Part shown: positions 61,714 to 64,000 of the stretch, one piece after another
Layout of the letters: each line of letters begins with the position of its first letter
How positions within the stretch are numbered: the stretch's first letter is position 1
Assembly (NCBI GenBank): GCA_035575515.1
Contig: DATLXU010000100.1
Coordinates: 62,001-126,000 of the forward strand
Direction of reading: 5' to 3'
DNA from: DATLXU01 sp035575515
Lineage (GTDB): Bacteria; Acidobacteriota; Blastocatellia; UBA7656
Length of the DNA stretch: 64,000 nt
Made by a program: the position numbers and the translations under genes
Notes under the pieces: model-generated
Databases searched by the model: none
What the model saw: only the letters and a program-made list of their open reading frames with translations
What the model was told of the DNA's origin: nothing

Positions 61714-61782
61714 TCCCCGAAAAGGATTCGGACCGCAGCCCCCGCGGGCGACTCCTCCCACAGAAGTGCCAGGAAGTAATCA

Positions 61783-62151
61783 ATGACCATGACAATACAT
61801 CTTGGCTTTCTGCTTTTCCTTCAACAGCCTGAGGGCGGACTGGGCAGTCTTCTTATTTCGCTCCTTCCGTTCTTCCTGATTTTTCTAATTTTTTTCCTGC
61901 TCGTAATCCGACCTCAACAAAAACGCCAGCGACAGGCGCAGCTTGAGCGCGAACAGATGCTCAATGCGCTCAAGCCGGGCGATAAAGTCGTCACAACGGG
62001 CGGCATACTCGGCACAATCGTCGCTGTGCGCGATGACAAGGTGCAGTTGAGAATCGCTCAGTCGGTTTCAATCGAAGTGCTCAAGTCTTCGATCTACGGA
62101 CTGCAGTCGGAAGACATTAAAGAAGTGAAGGAAGTTGAGGCGGTAAAGTAA
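61783..62151 (+). CDS. yajC: Preprotein translocase accessory subunit YajC
   Basis: 122 residues. One transmembrane helix (LLISLLPFFLIFLIFFLLVI, about 23-42) followed by the invariant RPQQKRQRQ and a cytoplasmic beta domain LKPGDKVVTTGGILGTIVAV. Partner of SecDF. The ATG has AGGAAG about 8 bases upstream. It lies 22 bases before secD. Confidence 0.95.
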   Translation: MTMTIHLGFLLFLQQPEGGLGSLLISLLPFFLIFLIFFLLVIRPQQKRQRQAQLEREQMLNALKPGDKVVTTGGILGTIVAVRDDKVQLRIAQSVSIEVLKSSIYGLQSEDIKEVKEVEAVK

Positions 62152-62173
62152 GAGTCACAGGGTAATTCCGGTT

Positions 62174-63793
62174 ATGCGAAAAAAGATCAGAACGCGAGCA
62201 ATAATAATACTGATAGTCACGCTCGGCGGGCTTGCGCTCGTACTCAAGCCGCATAAGAGAGATGACGGTAGCTGGAGCCGCTGGACAGATTTGAGGCCCA
62301 ACCTCGAGCACAACATTCATCTCGGTCTCGACCTCAAAGGCGGCAGCCACCTCTTGATGCGAGTCGACGGCGATGAAGTCATCAAAACCGTCACCGAGCG
62401 CAATACGGAGGCAATTCGCAAAAAGCTCGAAGCCAAAAGCATCCCCGTCACCGAAGTCAACGGAGACACGCCGGGCCGAATCGTCGTCTCGGTCGCAGAC
62501 TCTAATCGAAACGGCGACATCGTGACGGAATTGAAAAATACACTCGGGCCTGATTGGGATGTGGAAGAGACGAGCCGCGCCGTGACGGCGACGCTGAGCG
62601 CCGCGGGCCGCCACAACATTGCAAACCGCGCGACTGAGCAGGCCAAGCAGATTATCGAAAATCGCGTCAACGCGTTCGGCGTAGCTGAGCCAACCATTCA
62701 GCGGCACGGCGCGGAAGACGCTTATCAGATACTGATTCAGATGCCGGGCATTGACGACCCTGAGCGCGTCAAAGATACGCTCAAGGCTGAATCGAAACTC
62801 GAAATCAGACTTCAGGCAAAAGGCACATCTACGTTTCCGACGCAGGAGGCCGCGCAGGCTCAACTCGTTCAGCTTGGGCCTGACAAATACGAAGTCCTCC
62901 CTTATCACGAACGCAATGGGCAGAACGGCTGGGTTATTCTGGAAAAGAACCCTGTAGTGACCGGACTCGATTTGCGCGATGCCAGCGCGAGACCTTCGAC
63001 CTACGGCGGCTCGAATTACGAAATAGACTTTTCGCTCACGCCCGATGGCGGAACTCGATTCGCTGAAGCGACGGGCGCGCACATAGGCGATAACCTCGCA
63101 GTCGTGCTCAACAACGAAGTCCGTTCGATAGCAACAATTCAAGCGCGAATACAAGACGAAGGGCGCATCACGGGGTCATTCTCGCAACGCGAAGCCGAAG
63201 ACCTGGCGCTCACTCTCCGTTCGGGTGCGCTTCCGGCCAAAGCTGAATACATCGAAGAGCGAACTGTCGGCCCGTCGCTCGGCGCGGACTCGATTAAACA
63301 GGGCGTGACCGCTTCGGTCGCGGGACTGCTAGCCGTCGTCGCCTTTATGCTTTTCTATTATCGCGGCTCGGGCATCAACGCCGTGCTCGCGCTGGTACTC
63401 AACCTGATTCTGTTGATGGGGGCGCTCGTCGCGTTCGGCGCGACGCTCACGCTTCCCGGAATCGCGGGCATAATTCTGACCATCGGTATGGCCGTCGACT
63501 CGAACGTGCTGATCTTCGAGCGCATACGCGAAGAGCTGCGCAACGGCAAGGTCGTCGCGTCGGCTGTCGACGTCGGATTCGGCAAAGCGTTTTTGACGAT
63601 CATTGACACGCACGTTACGACGATTGTTTCGGCGGTCTTTTTGTTCGTGTTCGGCACTGGACCTATCAGAGGATTCGCCGTGACGCTCGTGGCGGGTTTG
63701 CTTGCGAATCTTTTCACAGCCGTCTTCGTGTCGAGGACGATTTTTATGTGGCATCTTAACCGCAAGGCGCGGGTGGAGACTTTAAGCATCTAG
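62174..63793 (+). CDS. secD: Protein translocase subunit SecD
   Basis: 539 residues. Inner-membrane RND-type subunit using proton motive force to help export. N-terminal helix (about 7-22), large periplasmic P1 head including GLDLKGGSHLLMRVDGDE, NRVNAFGVAEPTIQRHG and the LRSGALPAKAEYIEERTVGP end, then five C-terminal helices with the functional Asp in GMAVDSNVLIFERIREE and the FGKAFLTIIDTHVTTI loop. Normal length for a separate SecD. secF follows after an 86-base spacer. Confidence 0.97.
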   Translation: MRKKIRTRAIIILIVTLGGLALVLKPHKRDDGSWSRWTDLRPNLEHNIHLGLDLKGGSHLLMRVDGDEVIKTVTERNTEAIRKKLEAKSIPVTEVNGDTPGRIVVSVADSNRNGDIVTELKNTLGPDWDVEETSRAVTATLSAAGRHNIANRATEQAKQIIENRVNAFGVAEPTIQRHGAEDAYQILIQMPGIDDPERVKDTLKAESKLEIRLQAKGTSTFPTQEAAQAQLVQLGPDKYEVLPYHERNGQNGWVILEKNPVVTGLDLRDASARPSTYGGSNYEIDFSLTPDGGTRFAEATGAHIGDNLAVVLNNEVRSIATIQARIQDEGRITGSFSQREAEDLALTLRSGALPAKAEYIEERTVGPSLGADSIKQGVTASVAGLLAVVAFMLFYYRGSGINAVLALVLNLILLMGALVAFGATLTLPGIAGIILTIGMAVDSNVLIFERIREELRNGKVVASAVDVGFGKAFLTIIDTHVTTIVSAVFLFVFGTGPIRGFAVTLVAGLLANLFTAVFVSRTIFMWHLNRKARVETLSI

Positions 63794-63872
63794 GAGTCAG
63801 GGTTCAGGAGTCAGGGGCCAGGGTGAAAGCCCAGGATGGCCCTGACACCCGACCCCTGACTCCTGAACCCTG
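63793..63872. repeat. Heptamer array with 20-bp perfect stem between secD and secF
   Basis: Left arm words GTCAGGG, TTCAGGA, GTCAGGG, GCCAGGG. CAGGGTTCAGGAGTCAGGGG (63798-63817) is the exact reverse complement of 63853-63872. Inside, CCAGGG and CCCTGA can extend the stem. The right arm ends directly before the secF ribosome binding site (GGGAG, 63873-63877), so it lies within the operon transcript. Confidence 0.85.
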
Positions 63873-63879
63873 GGGAGTT

Positions 63880-64000
63880 ATGGTCGAGCTATTTCGCAAT
63901 CCTAGAATTGATTGGATAAACTCTAAGAAGTTTTTCATTGGGCTGACAATCGCGCTGCTGTTGATGGGCGCGATCTCTGTGCAGATTCGCGGGTTCAACG
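63880..64000 (+). CDS. secF: Protein translocase subunit SecF (5' part)
   Basis: First 40 residues only; the gene runs off the window. ATG at 63880 has GGGAG 3-7 bases upstream. The sequence ELFRNPRIDWINSKKFFIGL followed by TIALLLMGAISVQIRGFN matches SecF's N-terminal cytoplasmic start and first transmembrane helix. Position after secD confirms the assignment. Confidence 0.85.
   Translation, partial: MVELFRNPRIDWINSKKFFIGLTIALLLMGAISVQIRGFN

Noticed and set aside
6961..63872. CRISPR array interpretation of the repeats
   Set aside because: Units are 7-8 bases, contiguous without spacers, differ between loci, and no cas gene is present.
1..64000. tRNA, rRNA or transposase genes
   Set aside because: I read both strands for tRNA T-loops, rRNA segments and transposase motifs and found none; a computed scan could still find a missed tRNA.

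Overview
The window is moderately GC-rich, densely coding bacterial chromosome with no rRNA, tRNA, prophage, transposase or CRISPR array that I can see. Three things point to an acidobacterium, probably of the Blastocatellia type: a secreted VWFA-domain protein of the kind abundant in Acidobacteria (58.7 kb), a large membrane Ser/Thr kinase with a C-terminal TolB/PD40-like propeller (40.4-43.4 kb), and many short-period repeats in the intergenic spacers. The lineage is an inference; no marker gene proves it.

Layout. 0-8.5 kb: the end of an amidohydrolase, a six-heme cytochrome c, several small secreted or lipid-anchored proteins of unknown function, a fumarylacetoacetate-hydrolase-family enzyme, a coupled small ORF/aminotransferase pair, a short homoserine dehydrogenase, and a hicBA toxin-antitoxin pair whose toxin gene is broken. 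8.8-15 kb: membrane pyrophosphatase (hppA), a small DedA-like membrane protein, CorA and cysteine dioxygenase. 15.3-19.8 kb: a two-gene molybdopterin oxidoreductase complex in which the four-cluster ferredoxin subunit is fused to its NrfD-type membrane anchor. The catalytic subunit has no Tat signal, so a cytoplasmic sulfite-oxidizing SoeABC-like enzyme is a reasonable guess, and the cysteine dioxygenase next door fits that. 20.4-22 kb: a TrkA-type K+ regulator and an orphan receiver.

22-30.3 kb, minus strand: a copper module of a Sco1-type chaperone, a secreted YVTN beta-propeller protein, a small DUF5659-like protein and a 1683-residue multicopper oxidase. Its size and HxH/HCH ligand motifs recall the giant MofA/MnxG-type manganese oxidases. 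30.8-37 kb: a signalling block with an orphan receiver, a GntR regulator and three overlapping two-component genes (membrane histidine kinase, receiver-PAS-kinase, NtrC-type sigma-54 activator).

37.4-52.9 kb: mostly housekeeping genes: an MFS exporter, purD, the kinase, a GT9 glycosyltransferase, a HAD phosphatase, ychF, gpmI, a methyltransferase, rsgA, eno and an MqnD-like futalosine-pathway enzyme. 53-57.3 kb: an orphan receiver and a CaiB-type CoA-transferase/acyl-CoA dehydrogenase operon. 57.4-64 kb: a GT2/GT21 glycosyltransferase, the VWA protein, a decayed Uma2 gene, and the tgt-yajC-secD-secF cluster, cut by the window edge in secF.

The most unusual feature is spread over the whole window. 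At least a dozen intergenic spacers hold short arrays of imperfect repeats, nearly all with a 7-base period. Each locus uses a different heptamer word, and most face an inverted copy 4-100 bases away, so they can fold into hairpins (a 30-bp perfect stem after hppA, a 20-bp perfect stem between secD and secF). Several arms run into coding sequence, adding N-terminal residues or supplying a stop codon. They resemble the heptamer STRR repeats known from cyanobacteria, but the inverted, locus-specific arrangement is not one I recognise.
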